DNA of 64,000 nucleotides from Leclercia sp. S52 (GCF_039727615.1 NZ_CP152474.1:992001-1056000), one strand, 5' to 3'; shown: positions 9,612 to 20,539, counted from the first letter of the stretch. The notes: generated by a model not told the origin, from the sequence alone. Program-made: numbers and translations.

Positions 9612-10239
9612 ATGAACCGGTATGCAAAACCCCTTTCTGAATTCTCCCGGCTCGAAAAGTGCCTCTTTGCGCACAGCACGCCGTTCAAACTGTCTGCCCA
9701 GCTTCCGGTGTTTGGGGAGCGCAATGAAGAGAATCACTGCGCCGTCGTGCTGCAGTCAGGATCGCTCAGTATTCACCGCCAGCAGGATGATTTGCTGGTC
9801 GAGATTGTCGCCGCGCCCTACATCTTCGGCATTAACGCCGGCATGATGGGCTGCAGCACAGAGTATCTGCTGGTGACGCAATCCCCCCTGTTCGGGGTTC
9901 TACCTTCCCGCCGCCAGCGCTCGCCATCTGATCCAGCAGGCCGGTCTATGGTCTGATGCGTTCTGCTGGCTCTCCTGGCACCATCGGGTGATGGAGATCC
10001 GCGATAAGCAGCTGGTGGGCAATAACTCCTACAGCCAGATCCGCGCCACTCTGCTGGATATGGCCCAGTGGGATGAGTCGTTACGGATGCGGGTCGGGGT
10101 CATGAGCTACATTCAGCGTCGCACGCGCATTTCGCGTTCGGTGGTGGCTGAGGTGCTGGCGGCGTTACGGCAGGGGAACTACATTACGATGGACAGGGGC
10201 AAACTGGTTAGCGTCAACCGTTTGCCCGCTGAATATTAG
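9612..10239 (+). CDS. iprA: Crp/Fnr-like regulator IprA (YaiV), frame broken as sequenced
   Basis: This is a cyclic-nucleotide-receptor-like DNA-binding protein known in Salmonella as an inhibitor of hydrogen peroxide resistance. The N-terminal part (from ATG 9612) and the C-terminal part lie in different frames. Removing one C from the six-C run at 9883-9888 restores a 208-residue protein colinear with E. coli YaiV (207), including the conserved block RDKQLVGNNSYSQIRATL and the winged-helix end SRSVVAEVLAALRQGNYI. The repaired junction reads QSPCSGFYL, aligning with the expected ESGCIGYRL of the family. The break is most likely a sequencing error. It follows the autotransporter terminator and ends against ampH by a 4-base overlap. 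Confidence 0.9.
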
Positions 10240-11414
10240 TCTAAGGACGCGGGGATAGCCCGCGGCTTGTTCTCGCTCAGTTCGACCACCAGCTGGTTGA
10301 CGCCGTCGCTCATATTGACGAAACGCGTGAGCGGCGAGCGCGTCACCACCACGAACACACCCACGTTAGACTGCGGGATCATCGCCATATAGGTGATAAA
10401 TCCGCCGCCGCCGCCGGTTTTCTGGATGATACCCGGACGACCGTTTTTCGGTGCCATATAGACCCAGCCGAGGCCCAGCGCGTCCGCGCGGCCTGGCACA
10501 TCCATGCCAATTACCCGCGTTAACTGACTGCGTTGATAAATCAGCGTCTGCATTCTGTCGGCCTGATTGCTGCGCGCGTAGAAATCAGACGTGAGGAACT
10601 GCTGCATCCAGCGCATCATGTCGCCCGGGGTGGAGTAAACCCCGCCGCTACCCACTGCCGCCAGGGTGTTGTTACACGGGCTGGCCCCTTTCTCCGCCAC
10701 CATCAGGCGCTTGCACTGATCGGGGGAGGGGGTAAAGGTGGTGTCTTTCATCCCCAGTGGACGGGCGATTTGCTCGTCGAACAGCTGGGCATAGGGTTTG
10801 CCCGCCGCGTTGCCCAGCGCATCGGCCAGCAGATCGAACGCGAGGTTTGAGTAGGCGGCCTGCGAACCCGGCGCCGATTTCAGGGTTGCCGTCGATAACC
10901 AGTTCCAGCGTTGATCCCGGGTAGGCCAGACAAACACCGGACGATGCGCGGCGCCGCCCGGCTGTTCGCGCGGCAGGGCGCTGGTGTGGGTGGCAAGGTT
11001 AACGAGCGTAATAGGCGCGCCCTGGTAAGTCGGCACCCGGGCACCCGGCGGGGCGTATTTGCTTAACGGATCGTTCAGCTTCACCACACCCTGATCGAGC
11101 AGCTTCACCAGCATCTCACTGGTCATTAATTTGGTCAGGGAGGCAATGCGGATGACCGAATCGAGCTGCGGATGGACATTGTTCCCCGGACGTGTTTCGC
11201 CAAAGCTGCGGAATACGCGCTGGTTGCCGTCAATCGCCACCAGGGCCATCCCCGTTGCGCCGCTGCCGTAAAAAATATGATTCGCATAGCGATCGACCAC
11301 ATCCGAAGCAAAGGCCGGATCGGCAATCGGCTGGGCAGGGGCAGCCTGCACGCAGGTGAGGGTGGCCGCATACAGCGCGGCGGAGAGTAACAGACTACGT
11401 TTCAACGAAAGCAT
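10236..11414 (-). CDS. ampH: Penicillin-binding protein AmpH (DD-carboxypeptidase/endopeptidase, class C beta-lactamase fold)
   Basis: AmpH is a periplasmic, membrane-associated DD-carboxypeptidase and DD-endopeptidase involved in peptidoglycan remodelling and recycling. This copy has 392 residues with a signal peptide ending at VQA. The serine-enzyme motifs are in order: SLTK with nucleophile S92, YSN in the middle, and KTGGGG near the C terminus. The start at 11414 opens the signal peptide; an upstream in-frame extension of 36 codons has no such character. It is divergent from sbmA, with a 277-base shared promoter region, as in E. coli. Confidence 0.96.
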   Translation of the reverse strand: MLSLKRSLLLSAALYAATLTCVQAAPAQPIADPAFASDVVDRYANHIFYGSGATGMALVAIDGNQRVFRSFGETRPGNNVHPQLDSVIRIASLTKLMTSEMLVKLLDQGVVKLNDPLSKYAPPGARVPTYQGAPITLVNLATHTSALPREQPGGAAHRPVFVWPTRDQRWNWLSTATLKSAPGSQAAYSNLAFDLLADALGNAAGKPYAQLFDEQIARPLGMKDTTFTPSPDQCKRLMVAEKGASPCNNTLAAVGSGGVYSTPGDMMRWMQQFLTSDFYARSNQADRMQTLIYQRSQLTRVIGMDVPGRADALGLGWVYMAPKNGRPGIIQKTGGGGGFITYMAMIPQSNVGVFVVVTRSPLTRFVNMSDGVNQLVVELSENKPRAIPASLD

Positions 11415-11691
11415 CCATGAAGTGAATGAAAAAGTATGCGTATTTATACTACTAAACGGCGTATTGCAAAGGCCTGAACAGCATAACGATAGCGTGAAAA
11501 ACGTAACCATGGGTAAATACAAACAATTTCGTTATTACCGATCTCATGTTTTGTGACATTACGCTTATGATACCCGTCAGGTTCATTTACTTTTCCGCGC
11601 AGGTGGCGGTTGACGGCGAACTAAAACCAGGCCGGCAGGTCTGATAATCCGTCGTCCACAGCAGTAGCGATAACTACAAGAAGGAAGCGTT

Positions 11692-12912
11692 ATGTTTAAG
11701 TCGTTTTTCCCCAAACCGGGACCCTTTTTCCTTTCGGCCTTTATTTGGGCTCTGATCGCTGTCATTTTCTGGCAGGCCGGTGGCGGTGACGGGTTTGCGC
11801 GCCTGATCGGTGCCACGGGCGATGTGCCCATCAGCGCGGCGCGCTTCTGGTCGCCGGGCTATCTGCTCTTTTATGCCTATTACGCGTTCTGCGTCGGGGT
11901 GTTTGCCCTGTTCTGGTTTATCTACTCGCCGCACCGCTGGCAGTACTGGTCGATTCTCGGCACCTCGCTGATTATCTTTGTTACCTGGTTTCTGGTGGAG
12001 GTCGGGGTGGCGGTCAACGCCTGGTATGCCCCCTTCTATGACCTGATCCAGACCGCGCTCAGCGCGCCGCATAAAGTCACCATCAACCAGTTTTATCACG
12101 AGGTGGGCGTGTTCCTCGGGATTGCGCTGATCGCCGTTGTTATTGGTGTAATGAATAACTTCTTTGTCAGCCACTACGTGTTCCGCTGGCGTACCGCGAT
12201 GAACGAATACTATATGGCCCACTGGCAGCAGCTGCGCCATATCGAAGGTGCCGCCCAGCGTGTGCAGGAAGACACCATGCGCTTTGCTACCACGCTGGAG
12301 GACATGGGGGTCAGCTTTATCAACGCCATTATGACCCTGATCGCCTTCCTGCCGGTGCTGGTGACGCTGTCGGCCCACGTGCCGGATCTGCCGATTGTTG
12401 GTCATCTGCCGTACGGTCTGGTGATCGCCGCGATTGTCTGGTCGCTGATTGGTACCGGTCTGCTGGCGGTGGTGGGGATCAAACTTCCTGGTCTGGAGTT
12501 CAAAAACCAGCGCGTCGAGGCGGCCTACCGTAAAGAGCTGGTCTATGGCGAAGACGATGCCAGCCGCGCCTCGCCGCCGACGGTGCGCGAGCTGTTCGGC
12601 GCGGTGCGTCGCAACTATTTCCGCCTCTATTTCCACTACATGTATTTCAACATCGCCCGCATCCTTTATCTGCAGGTGGATAACGTTTTCGGCTTGTTCC
12701 TGCTGTTCCCGTCGATTGTGGCCGGTACTATCACCCTGGGTCTGATGACGCAAATCACCAACGTGTTTGGACAGGTACGCGGTTCGTTCCAGTATCTGAT
12801 CAGTTCATGGACCACGCTGGTGGAGCTGATGTCCATCTATAAACGTCTGCGCAGTTTCGAACGTGAGCTGGATGGTCAGGATCTACAGGAAGTGACCCAT
12901 ACATTGAGTTAA
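11692..12912 (+). CDS. sbmA: Inner-membrane peptide antibiotic transporter SbmA
   Basis: SbmA/BacA imports microcin B17 and J25, bleomycin and proline-rich antimicrobial peptides across the inner membrane using the proton gradient. At 406 residues it has exactly the family length, with multiple hydrophobic segments and the conserved block [20 protein letters not shown]. An AAGGAAG ribosome site precedes the ATG. yaiW follows 14 bases later, so the two are probably cotranscribed. sbmA is known to be sigma-E dependent in E. coli; I did not assign the promoter. Confidence 0.97.
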   Translation: MFKSFFPKPGPFFLSAFIWALIAVIFWQAGGGDGFARLIGATGDVPISAARFWSPGYLLFYAYYAFCVGVFALFWFIYSPHRWQYWSILGTSLIIFVTWFLVEVGVAVNAWYAPFYDLIQTALSAPHKVTINQFYHEVGVFLGIALIAVVIGVMNNFFVSHYVFRWRTAMNEYYMAHWQQLRHIEGAAQRVQEDTMRFATTLEDMGVSFINAIMTLIAFLPVLVTLSAHVPDLPIVGHLPYGLVIAAIVWSLIGTGLLAVVGIKLPGLEFKNQRVEAAYRKELVYGEDDASRASPPTVRELFGAVRRNYFRLYFHYMYFNIARILYLQVDNVFGLFLLFPSIVAGTITLGLMTQITNVFGQVRGSFQYLISSWTTLVELMSIYKRLRSFERELDGQDLQEVTHTLS

Positions 12913-12926
12913 TACAGGGAGTCGTT

Positions 12927-14027
12927 ATGTCTTTTACCGTACCGCGTGCGTTACCGCTGTCCTTGCTCGCTGCCTTTGTGCTGGCGGGCTGTGCCGAAAA
13001 AGGGGCCGCTCCGCTCAAAAAAGGTGAGAAGCCTGTGGATGTGGCCAGCGTAGTGCGACAAAAAATGCCTGCCACGGTGAAAGACCGGGACCAGTGGGCC
13101 TCGGCGCTGGCAAAAACCTTTGAGAGCCAGAAGATCGCCCCCACCGAGGAGAATATCTGCTCGGTGCTGGCGGTAGCGCAGCAGGAGTCGATGTACCAGT
13201 CCGATCCGGCGGTGCCGGGGCTGAACAAGATCGCCTGGAAAGAGATCGACCGCCGGGCGGAGAAGCTGCACGTCCCGGCGTTTCTGGTCCATACCGCGCT
13301 GAAAATCACCTCGCCGAACGGCAAAAGTTACAGCGAGCGGCTGGATACGGTGAAAACCGAGAAACAGCTCAGCGCCATCTTCGACGATATGATCGGTACG
13401 GTGCCGATGGGGCAGACCCTGTTTGGTTCCCTGAATCCGGTGCATACCGGCGGGCCGATGCAGGTGAGTATCGCCTTCGCGGAAAAGCATACCGACGGCT
13501 ATCCGTGGAAAATCGAGAATACGGTGCGCCAGGAGGTTTTCTCCCTGCGCGGGGGCCTGTGGTTCGGCACTTACCATCTGCTGAACTATCCCGCCAGCTA
13601 TGATGTGCCGCTCTATCGCTTTGCTGACTTTAACGCCGGCTGGTATGCCAGCCGCAATGCGGCCTTCCAGAGTGCCGTCAGCCGCGCCAGCGGGGTGAAG
13701 CTGGCGCTGGACGGGGATCTGATCGTCTACGGCAGCAGCGAGGCAGGCAAGACCGAGCTGGCGGTGCGCAAGCTGAAAGGTAAGCTGGGGATGAGCGACA
13801 GTGAAATCCACAAGCAGCTGGCGAAGGGCGACAGCCTGGCCTTTGAGAAAACCGAGCTTTATCAGCAGGTGTATAAACTGGCGGAGCAGAAGAGCGGCAA
13901 GAAGCTACCGAAGGCGATACTGCCGGGGATACAGCTTGAGAGCCCGAAAATCACCCGTAATCTGACGACCGCCTGGTTTGCCCAGCGCGTTGACGATCGC
14001 CGGGCGAAGTGTATGGCGCTAAATTAA
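12927..14027 (+). CDS. yaiW: Surface lipoprotein YaiW
   Basis: This outer-membrane lipoprotein, reported to act with SbmA in uptake of proline-rich peptides, has 366 residues here. Its N-terminal signal ends in the lipobox LAGC, with the lipidated Cys near residue 22. The DUF1615 body is intact. It lies 14 bases downstream of sbmA in the same transcriptional direction, and its stop overlaps the convergent yaiY stop by 4 bases. The biochemical function remains unclear. Confidence 0.95.
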   Translation: MSFTVPRALPLSLLAAFVLAGCAEKGAAPLKKGEKPVDVASVVRQKMPATVKDRDQWASALAKTFESQKIAPTEENICSVLAVAQQESMYQSDPAVPGLNKIAWKEIDRRAEKLHVPAFLVHTALKITSPNGKSYSERLDTVKTEKQLSAIFDDMIGTVPMGQTLFGSLNPVHTGGPMQVSIAFAEKHTDGYPWKIENTVRQEVFSLRGGLWFGTYHLLNYPASYDVPLYRFADFNAGWYASRNAAFQSAVSRASGVKLALDGDLIVYGSSEAGKTELAVRKLKGKLGMSDSEIHKQLAKGDSLAFEKTELYQQVYKLAEQKSGKKLPKAILPGIQLESPKITRNLTTAWFAQRVDDRRAKCMALN

Positions 14028-14326
14028 CGGTAGCGGCGCCAGCGCACCACCAGGGCAACGGCGCCCAATACCACCAGACCCACCAGGAACGGGATCAGCC
14101 CAAACACGGTGCCGACGCCCAGCCCAATCTCCACGCGGGGACGGACAGAGTCTTCGACCTGCATCAGGTGTTCATACACGCCAGGCGCATGCACAAGGAT
14201 GTTCAGCAGCTGTGAGCCTGCCCAAAAGCAGAACAGCACAAACAGAGCGTATGCAATATTTCCTGCCGTGGAGGTCTTAGGTTGTCTGGTGCTGAAAATC
14301 GGCTTCGACATAGTAAAGTCTGCCAT
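14024..14326 (-). CDS. yaiY: Inner-membrane protein YaiY (DUF2755)
   Basis: This is a small inner-membrane protein of 100 residues with two hydrophobic segments ([20 protein letters not shown] and a Leu/Val/Gly-rich stretch near the C terminus), capped by a basic tail VRWRRYR. The start MADFTMSKP is chosen over an in-frame ATG 45 bases upstream because E. coli YaiY begins there and a purine-rich GGAGGTA site precedes it. Its function is unknown; E. coli yaiY has been tied to Crp control. Confidence 0.9.
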   Translation of the reverse strand: MADFTMSKPIFSTRQPKTSTAGNIAYALFVLFCFWAGSQLLNILVHAPGVYEHLMQVEDSVRPRVEIGLGVGTVFGLIPFLVGLVVLGAVALVVRWRRYR

Positions 14327-14573
14327 AACTACCTCCGCAATGTTCTGTCTGGCTAAATGCCTGTTGTACACGCTGAGTTTGACAGCTCATGGCAGATGTC
14401 AATATCGGAATGATGGTAATTTGGCCTGGGGAATTCTCCTGGATGTGCGATTTTTGCCATACATCACAGATTTTTTACTTAAGTGAAATTCACTCTCATT
14501 TCAGATTTTCCGCACAGGCCGCAGACCTGACGACAAAACTGTGCGAGGATAGATTTTTTCTTCTGGAGCGACC

Positions 14574-14792
14574 ATGAAACTGCCTGCCAAAATCCGCCGT
14601 GACTGGCATTTTTACGCCTTTGCGATTGGGCTGATCTTTATTCTGAACGGAGTGGTGGGGCTGCTGGGCTTCGAGGCGAAGGGCTGGCAAACCTATGCGG
14701 TAGGGCTGGTGACCTGGGTGGTCAGTTTCTGGCTGGCGGGCTTTATCATTCGCCGTCGCCCGGAAGAGACGACGGCAGAGAACGTGGATTAA
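14574..14792 (+). CDS. yaiZ: Inner-membrane protein YaiZ (DUF2754)
   Basis: This 72-residue protein has two predicted membrane spans ([20 protein letters not shown] and [19 protein letters not shown]) and a basic turn before an acidic tail. A TCTGGAGCG ribosome site lies just upstream of ATG 14574. It converges on ddlA with a 4-base stop overlap, the same arrangement as in E. coli. No function is known. Confidence 0.9.
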   Translation: MKLPAKIRRDWHFYAFAIGLIFILNGVVGLLGFEAKGWQTYAVGLVTWVVSFWLAGFIIRRRPEETTAENVD

Positions 14793-15901
14793 CCGTTTAC
14801 GGAAACCTGCAGCGCGCTGTCAGCAGCATGTCGCTCCAGCGCCAGTTCAATCAGGCGGGAGATCAGATCCGGATAGCTCAGGCCGCTGGCCTGCCACAGT
14901 TTCGGATACATGCTGATGTTGGTGAAGCCTGGCAGGGTGTTGATTTCATTGATAACGACGCGGTTATCCGCCGTTAAGAAGACATCGACACGGGCCATGC
15001 CGCGACAGCCCAGCGCCTGATACGCCTCGATGGCAATGGCGCGGATCGCGTCGTTGACCTCAGCATCCAGCGCGGCGGGTACCACCACCTGCGCGCCCTG
15101 GTCGTCGATGTATTTGGTGTCGTAAGAGTAGAACTCGCTGTTCAGCACCACTTCGCCACAGGTGCTGGCCTGCGGGAAATCATTCCCCAGTACCGCGCAC
15201 TCAATCTCACGGCCTTTAATTCCCTGTTCCACCACCACTTTGTGATCGAAAGTGAAGGCCAGGCGCACCGCCTCGCTGAACTGCGCTTCGCTGTTCACTT
15301 TGCTGACGCCGACGGAGGAGCCCTGGTTCGCCGGTTTGACGAACAGCGGCAGGCCAAAGCGGGCGCTGAGATCGGCAAAGCTGTGCTGGTCGCGGTTGGC
15401 GCGCGTCAGGGTGACAAAAGGTGCCACGTTCAGCCCGGCATCGCGCAGCAGGCGCTTGGTGACGTCTTTATCCATGCAGGCGGCGGAGCCGAGCACGTCG
15501 GAGCCGACGAACGGCAGGTTGGCCATCCGCAGCATCCCCTGCAGGGAGCCGTCTTCGCCCAGCGTGCCGTGGACAATCGGGAAAATGACGTCGAGGTGCG
15601 AAAGCGTCTCTCCGGTGCTGGCATTGATCAGCTGGCCCTGCTGCACGCCTGGTACGGCGGCAACGCTAATCTCGGACGGGTTCAGCGCGATATGCGCCGG
15701 ATCGTCGGCGTTAAGCAGATAGCCCTGCTCGTCGTTAATGTGCCATTGACCCTGTTTATCGATTCCTAACAGCACCACCTCAAAGCGGCTCTTATCAATC
15801 GCGTTAACGATATTTTTGGCCGATTGCAGCGACACTTCGTGCTCGGCTGATTTTCCCCCAAAGACAATACCTACCCGCAACTTCGCCATCACTTCGCTCA
15901 T
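14789..15901 (-). CDS. ddlA: D-alanine--D-alanine ligase A
   Basis: DdlA joins two D-alanines for the peptidoglycan pentapeptide in the cytoplasm, using an ATP-grasp fold. The protein has 370 residues from ATG 15901; an internal start at 15889 ([12 protein letters not shown]) would give the 366-residue form closer to E. coli DdlA (364). Conserved blocks are [43 protein letters not shown] and the metal-binding [10 protein letters not shown]. It is divergent from the extensin-like gene with a 94-base gap. Confidence 0.97.
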   Translation of the reverse strand: MSEVMAKLRVGIVFGGKSAEHEVSLQSAKNIVNAIDKSRFEVVLLGIDKQGQWHINDEQGYLLNADDPAHIALNPSEISVAAVPGVQQGQLINASTGETLSHLDVIFPIVHGTLGEDGSLQGMLRMANLPFVGSDVLGSAACMDKDVTKRLLRDAGLNVAPFVTLTRANRDQHSFADLSARFGLPLFVKPANQGSSVGVSKVNSEAQFSEAVRLAFTFDHKVVVEQGIKGREIECAVLGNDFPQASTCGEVVLNSEFYSYDTKYIDDQGAQVVVPAALDAEVNDAIRAIAIEAYQALGCRGMARVDVFLTADNRVVINEINTLPGFTNISMYPKLWQASGLSYPDLISRLIELALERHAADSALQVSVNG

Positions 15902-15995
15902 CCACTCTGACTCAAAACCCTTACCCTATCACGATGCCCGGCGGAATTCGCCGCCTTCTGCCATAATGTTTTGGCACATTGTTTCAGGAAGGTGA

Positions 15996-16716
15996 GTGAA
16001 AGGGAAAAGCCTGATTATCTGTCTTGCAGTCATTGCGGCGGCCATCGCGGGCTACCGCTGGCTGCCGTCGTATTACAACCCCTTTACGCCGCTTTCCCTC
16101 GACGATCCCCCCCGGTACCCTGACCCAGTTTAAGCTCAGACGCCTGACCCCTGAACATTGTGAAACCCTGCTGGCGCAGGCCAATGCGCGCCAGCTGATC
16201 CGCACCCAGACGGTGGCCGACAGCACGGGAGAGTGTCCGCTGAGTGATGTGGTGCGGGTGCGGAGTTTTGGCCGCGTCAGCCTCAGCAGCAGCTTTCTCG
16301 CCAGCTGCCCGCTGGCGCTCAGCTCGGCACTGTTCGTCAACCAGCAGGCCCGGCCCCTGACCCAAACCATGATGGGCAGCAGCCTGACGCGCATTGACCA
16401 TTTCGGCAGCTTTGCCTGCCGGAATATCTACCATCGCCCCAATGCCCGGCGCAGCGAGCATGCCACCGCCGAGGCGCTGGATATCAGCGGTTTTACGCTG
16501 GAGAACGGACAGCGCATCTCCGTCCTGCGCGGCTGGAAAAATGCCACCACCGGGCCCTGGCTGCACGCGCTGCTGGGGGCCAGCTGCGGCTACTTCGGTA
16601 ATGCCCTCGGCCCGGATTACAACGCCGCCCACGCCAACCATTTTCATCTGGGAATGCGGGGTTTTGGTTACTGCCCGCAAAGCATAAATCACCAGACAAA
16701 AGGTGAAAATATGTGA
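15996..16716 (+). CDS. Extensin-like C-terminal domain protein, putative LAS-type metallopeptidase; frame broken as sequenced
   Basis: Removing one C from the seven-C run at 16107-16113 joins an N-terminal signal anchor (GTG 15996, KGKSLIICLAVIAAAIAGY) to the long downstream frame and gives a 239-residue envelope protein. The C-terminal domain belongs to the extensin-like family (Pfam extensin-like_C). It carries the metal-ligand pattern of LAS/MD-clan peptidases: H155-x6-D162 in SEHATAEALD and H212/H215/H217 in AHANHFHLG. Four cysteines could form disulfides in the periplasm. It is divergent from ddlA, so a peptidoglycan DD-peptidase role is plausible but inferred. The break is probably a homopolymer error. 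Confidence 0.78.
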
Positions 16717-16849
16717 CATGTTTCACAAATATGATGACTGGGAAGATAAAAAACCGAAGTCGCGGCAGGCGCATCTCTGATAACTTTCGGCGCAGCCTGA
16801 GTTGCTAATCTGATAGCGAATTTACGCAAAATGAAGACCCTGTCCGCCT

Positions 16850-18074
16850 ATGGAATCCTGGAAAGTTAACCTCATTTCGGTCTGGTTCGGTTGTTTTTTC
16901 ACCGGCCTCGCTATCAGCCAGATTTTACCCTTTTTGCCGCTATACGTGTCCCAGCTTGGGGTCTCGTCCCACGAGGCGCTGTCGATGTGGTCGGGACTGA
17001 CCTTCAGCGTCACCTTTCTGGTCTCCGCCATCGTCTCGCCCATGTGGGGCAGCCTTGCCGACCGCAAAGGGCGCAAGCTGATGCTGCTGCGCGCCTCGCT
17101 GGGGATGGCGATTGCGATCCTGCTCCAGGCCTTTGCTACCAACGTCTGGCAGCTGTTCCTGCTGCGCGCGCTGATGGGGCTGACCTCCGGCTATATTCCG
17201 AATGCCATGGCGCTGGTGGCCTCGCAGGTGCCCCGGGAGCGCAGCGGCTGGGCCATCAGTACGCTGTCGACGGCGCAGATCAGCGGCGTGATTGGCGGCC
17301 CGCTGATGGGCGGCTTTCTGGCTGACCACGTGGGCCTGCGCGCGGTATTCCTCATCACCGCCGTCCTGCTGGTGATCAGCTTTCTGGTGACGCTGTTTTT
17401 GATTAAAGAGGGGGGGCCGGCCGACCACCAGCAAGGCGGAGCGGCTGAGCGGCAAGGCGGTCTTTGCCTCGTTACCCTATCCGTGGCTGATGATCAGCCT
17501 GTTTATCACCACCATGGTGATCCAGCTCTGCAATGGTTCTGTGGGGCCGATCCTCGCCCTCTTTATTCAGTCGATGGCGCCCGAAAGCACCAATATCGCC
17601 TTCCTCAGCGGGATGATTGCCGCCGTGCCGGGGATCTCGGCGCTGATGTCTGCCCCACGTCTGGGCAAGCTGGGAGATCGCATCGGCACCGGCCGCATTC
17701 TGATGGCGACCCTTATCGTGGCGGTGGTGCTCTTTTTCGCCATGTCCTTTGTCACCACTCCCTTCCAGCTCGGGGTGCTGCGCTTCCTGCTGGGCTTTGC
17801 CGATGGGGCTATGCTGCCTGCGGTGCAAACGCTGCTGATAAAATACTCCAGCGATCGGGTGACCGGACGGATCTTCGGCTATAACCAGTCGTTTATGTAT
17901 CTGGGGAACGTCGCCGGCCCGCTGATGGGGGCGGCGGTCTCGGCGATGGCCGGATTCCGCTGGGTATTTGCCGCCACCGCGGTGGTGGTGTTGCTGAATA
18001 TTATCCAGCTGGCCTGGGCCATGCGGCGTCGACGCCAGCAGGAGGCCCGGACGCGGGCGATTAAGCGGTTGTAG
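16850..18074 (+). CDS. MdtG-like major facilitator drug/H+ antiporter, frame broken as sequenced
   Basis: This inner-membrane efflux transporter of the DHA1 family resembles E. coli MdtG. The first half (12-TM N domain, with the motif [16 protein letters not shown]) and the second half lie in different frames. Deleting one G from the seven-G run at 17410-17416 gives a 407-residue protein, against 408 for MdtG, with motif C-like GPLMGGF and the second-half block [19 protein letters not shown]. coli has mdtG elsewhere, so this is either a relocated copy or a paralogue. The substrate is unknown. Confidence 0.82.
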
Positions 18075-18313
18075 CGACACTGTATAATATATTTTAGCCG
18101 GACTGACCTTATCTTTAATTTGAAATGGCGGTCCTGCTTTTATTTTGCGTGGTCACGAGAATTTAAATTTAATTTAAGGCACCTCTTTCCTTGCGCTCAG
18201 CCACATTATTTAATCAGTAGTGCGTTGTTTGGCTAAAAATAGTACTTTTAACTACTTTGCAAGCCTCAGGCATAATGATAACGTCGGAAAAAATCTCATA
18301 AGGAAATAGCGCT

Positions 18314-18574
18314 GTGAAAAACCTCATTGCTGAGTTGTTGCTGAAGCTTGCCCAAAAGGAAGAAGAGTCAAAAGAGCTGGTAGCCCAGGTCGAAGCCTTA
18401 GAAATTGTCGTGACTGCGCTGTTACGACAGATGGCGAAAAGTGACCAGCAGGCGCTGATTGATAGCGTGGAAGGCGCGCTGGATGAGGCCCGACCAGACG
18501 CGCCAGTGTCTGAGCAGGACAGCGAGATGCTGCAACAATACGTAAAAAAGCTGTTACGGCACCCGCGCAGCTGA
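18314..18574 (+). CDS. iraP: Anti-adaptor protein IraP (YaiB)
   Basis: IraP binds the adaptor RssB and so protects the stationary-phase sigma factor RpoS from ClpXP during phosphate starvation and, in Salmonella, under PhoP control. The GTG start gives 86 residues, the E. coli length, mostly helical with a heptad-rich N-terminal half ([20 protein letters not shown]). AAGGAAA lies upstream of the GTG. It sits directly upstream of phoA, which keeps the phosphate-stress context. Confidence 0.93.
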   Translation: MKNLIAELLLKLAQKEEESKELVAQVEALEIVVTALLRQMAKSDQQALIDSVEGALDEARPDAPVSEQDSEMLQQYVKKLLRHPRS

Positions 18575-18595
18575 ACGTTCATCTGACGTAATTCC

Positions 18596-18620
18596 CTGTC
18601 ATAGAACCGTCACATCGGTT
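18596..18620 (+). promoter_or_regulatory. Pho box of phoA
   Basis: CTGTCATAGAACCGTCACAT matches the PhoB-binding consensus of two CTGTCA half-sites spaced one turn apart. It is followed by a TATAGT -10-like element near 18624 and lies about 55 bases before the phoA GTG, as in E. coli. PhoB activation of phoA-psiF is expected. Confidence 0.88.
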
Positions 18621-18673
18621 GCCTATAGTCGCTCTGTTTTATTTTTTTATGTATTTCTACATGGAGAAAATAA

Positions 18674-20092
18674 GTGAAACAGAGCGCACTTTATATAGCA
18701 TTACTGCCCCTGTTAGTTACCCCCACAATTTATGCTGAAACTGTGGCACCGACCACGGTTCTGGATAATCGTGCCGCCCAGGGGGATATCACCCAGCCTG
18801 GCGGGGCCCGCCGTCTGACAGAAGATCAGACCGCCGCAATACGCGCATCGCTGAATGACAAGCCAGCTAAAAATATTATTCTGCTGATTGGCGACGGGAT
18901 GGGCGACTCCGAAATAACCGCAGCACGAAATTATGCCGAAGGCGCGGGCGGCTTTTTTAAAGGTATCGATGCTTTACCGTTGACCGGGCAATATACCCAC
19001 TATGCGTTGGATAAAAAGTCCGGCAAGCCCGATTACGTCACCGACTCTGCCGCCTCTGCAACGGCGTGGACCACCGGCGTGAAAACCTACAACGGTGCGC
19101 TGGGCGTGGATATCCATGAAAAAGATCATCAGACCATCCTCGAAATGGCGAAAGCGGCGGGGCTGGCCACCGGCAACGTCTCGACCGCCGAACTGCAGGA
19201 TGCGACCCCGGCGGCGCTGGTCGCCCATGTGACCTCCCGTAAATGCTACGGCCCGTCCGTCACCAGTGAAAAGTGCGCCAGCAACGCGCTGGAAAAAGGC
19301 GGGAAAGGCTCCATTACCGAACAGCTGCTGAACGCCCGCGCCGACGTCACCCTCGGCGGCGGGGCGAAAACCTTCGCGGAAACCGCCACCACCGGCGAGT
19401 GGCAGGGCAAAACCCTGCGCGAGCAGGCCCTGGCGCGCGGCTATCAGCTGGTGAGCGATGCTTCGACGCTTGCCGCCATTACCGATGCGGGCCAGGATAA
19501 GCCGCTGCTGGGGCTGTTTGCGGAAGGCAATATGCCGGTACGCTGGGAAGGGCCGAAAGCCAGCTATCATGGCAACCTCGACAAGCCGCCCGTCACCTGT
19601 ACCCCTAATCCGCAGCGTAATGACAGCGTGCCGACCTTAGCGGCGATGACCGACAAAGCCATCTCCCTGCTGAGCAAAAACGAAAAAGGCTTCTTCCTGC
19701 AGGTTGAAGGCGCCTCGATCGACAAACAGGATCATGCCGCGAACCCGTGCGGGCAGATTGGCGAAACCGTCGATCTGGATGAGGCCGTGCAGAAGGCGCT
19801 GGCATTTGCGAAGCAGGACGGCAACACGCTGGTAATTGTGACCGCGGATCATGCCCACTCCAGCCAGATCGTCGCGCCGGATACCAAAGCACCGGGTCTG
19901 ACGCAGGCGCTGACCACCAAAGACGGTGCGGTGATGGCGATGAGCTACGGCAACGCGGAAGGGGAGTCGATGGAGCATACCGGCAGCCAGCTGCGCGTTG
20001 CGGCCTACGGTCCGCATGCCGCTAACGTGGTGGGCCTGACGGATCAGACCGATCTGTTCTACACCATGAAAGCCGCGTTAGGTCTGAAATAA
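18674..20092 (+). CDS. phoA: Alkaline phosphatase
   Basis: This periplasmic dimeric metallo-phosphatase releases phosphate from phosphomonoesters under phosphate limitation. The GTG start gives 472 residues, with a signal peptide ending near YAET. Active-site features are visible: metal-ligand D74 in [10 protein letters not shown], the nucleophile serine S125 in VTDSAAS, and the zinc/histidine region [10 protein letters not shown]. Cysteines for the two disulfides are present (for example [15 protein letters not shown]). It is preceded by a Pho box and followed by a hairpin and psiF. Confidence 0.98.
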   Translation: MKQSALYIALLPLLVTPTIYAETVAPTTVLDNRAAQGDITQPGGARRLTEDQTAAIRASLNDKPAKNIILLIGDGMGDSEITAARNYAEGAGGFFKGIDALPLTGQYTHYALDKKSGKPDYVTDSAASATAWTTGVKTYNGALGVDIHEKDHQTILEMAKAAGLATGNVSTAELQDATPAALVAHVTSRKCYGPSVTSEKCASNALEKGGKGSITEQLLNARADVTLGGGAKTFAETATTGEWQGKTLREQALARGYQLVSDASTLAAITDAGQDKPLLGLFAEGNMPVRWEGPKASYHGNLDKPPVTCTPNPQRNDSVPTLAAMTDKAISLLSKNEKGFFLQVEGASIDKQDHAANPCGQIGETVDLDEAVQKALAFAKQDGNTLVIVTADHAHSSQIVAPDTKAPGLTQALTTKDGAVMAMSYGNAEGESMEHTGSQLRVAAYGPHAANVVGLTDQTDLFYTMKAALGLK

Positions 20093-20100
20093 CCTCCCTG

Positions 20101-20135
20101 CCCGGCAGGAAAAAACGCCTGCCGGGTGGTTTTTT
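20101..20135 (+). terminator. Hairpin and T-run between phoA and psiF
   Basis: CCCGGCAGG pairs with CCTGCCGGG across an A-rich loop and is followed by TGGTTTTTT. It looks like a Rho-independent terminator that would attenuate, not abolish, read-through from phoA into psiF. Confidence 0.85.
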
Positions 20136-20184
20136 CAGCAGCACGAACCAGACTTACTGTGATCATCCACAGAAGGAAAGTGCT

Positions 20185-20505
20185 ATGAAAATCACACTGC
20201 TGGTTACGTTGCTCTTCGGTCTTTTTTCTCTTACCCCGGTGGGAGCGCAGGATAAACAGCCGACCCCGCAGCAGCAACGCATGACCACCTGCAATCAACA
20301 GGCCACCGCCCAGGCCCTGAAGGGCGATTCCCGCAAGACCTATATGAGCGACTGCCTGAAAAACGCCTCCTCTAAACCCGCCGAAAAAAGCCTGAATCCG
20401 CAGCAACAGAAGATGCGCGAATGCAACGCGCAGGCGACCCAGCAATCGCTCAAAGGCGACGACCGGAACAAGTTTATGAGCGCCTGTCTGAAGAAAAACG
20501 GCTAG
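20185..20505 (+). CDS. psiF: Phosphate-starvation-inducible protein PsiF
   Basis: This small periplasmic protein of unknown function has 106 residues with a signal peptide ending at VGA. It is built of two tandem PsiF repeats: QQQRMTTCNQQATAQALKGD and QQQKMRECNAQATQQSLKGD, each followed by a second conserved cysteine in a MSxCLK motif, so two intra-repeat disulfides are likely. AAGGAAAG lies upstream of the ATG. It lies downstream of phoA and is known to be induced with it in E. coli. Confidence 0.94.
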   Translation: MKITLLVTLLFGLFSLTPVGAQDKQPTPQQQRMTTCNQQATAQALKGDSRKTYMSDCLKNASSKPAEKSLNPQQQKMRECNAQATQQSLKGDDRNKFMSACLKKNG

Positions 20506-20511
20506 TTCAAA

Positions 20512-20539
20512 CGGGTGAGCGAGCGCGGCGGCTCACCCG
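20512..20539 (+). terminator. Strong hairpin after psiF, no T-run
   Basis: CGGGTGAGC and GCTCACCCG form a perfect 9-base-pair stem around a GC-rich loop, starting 6 bases after the psiF stop. No run of T follows, so it may be a Rho-assisted end or an mRNA-stabilising stem rather than a classical terminator. Confidence 0.55.
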
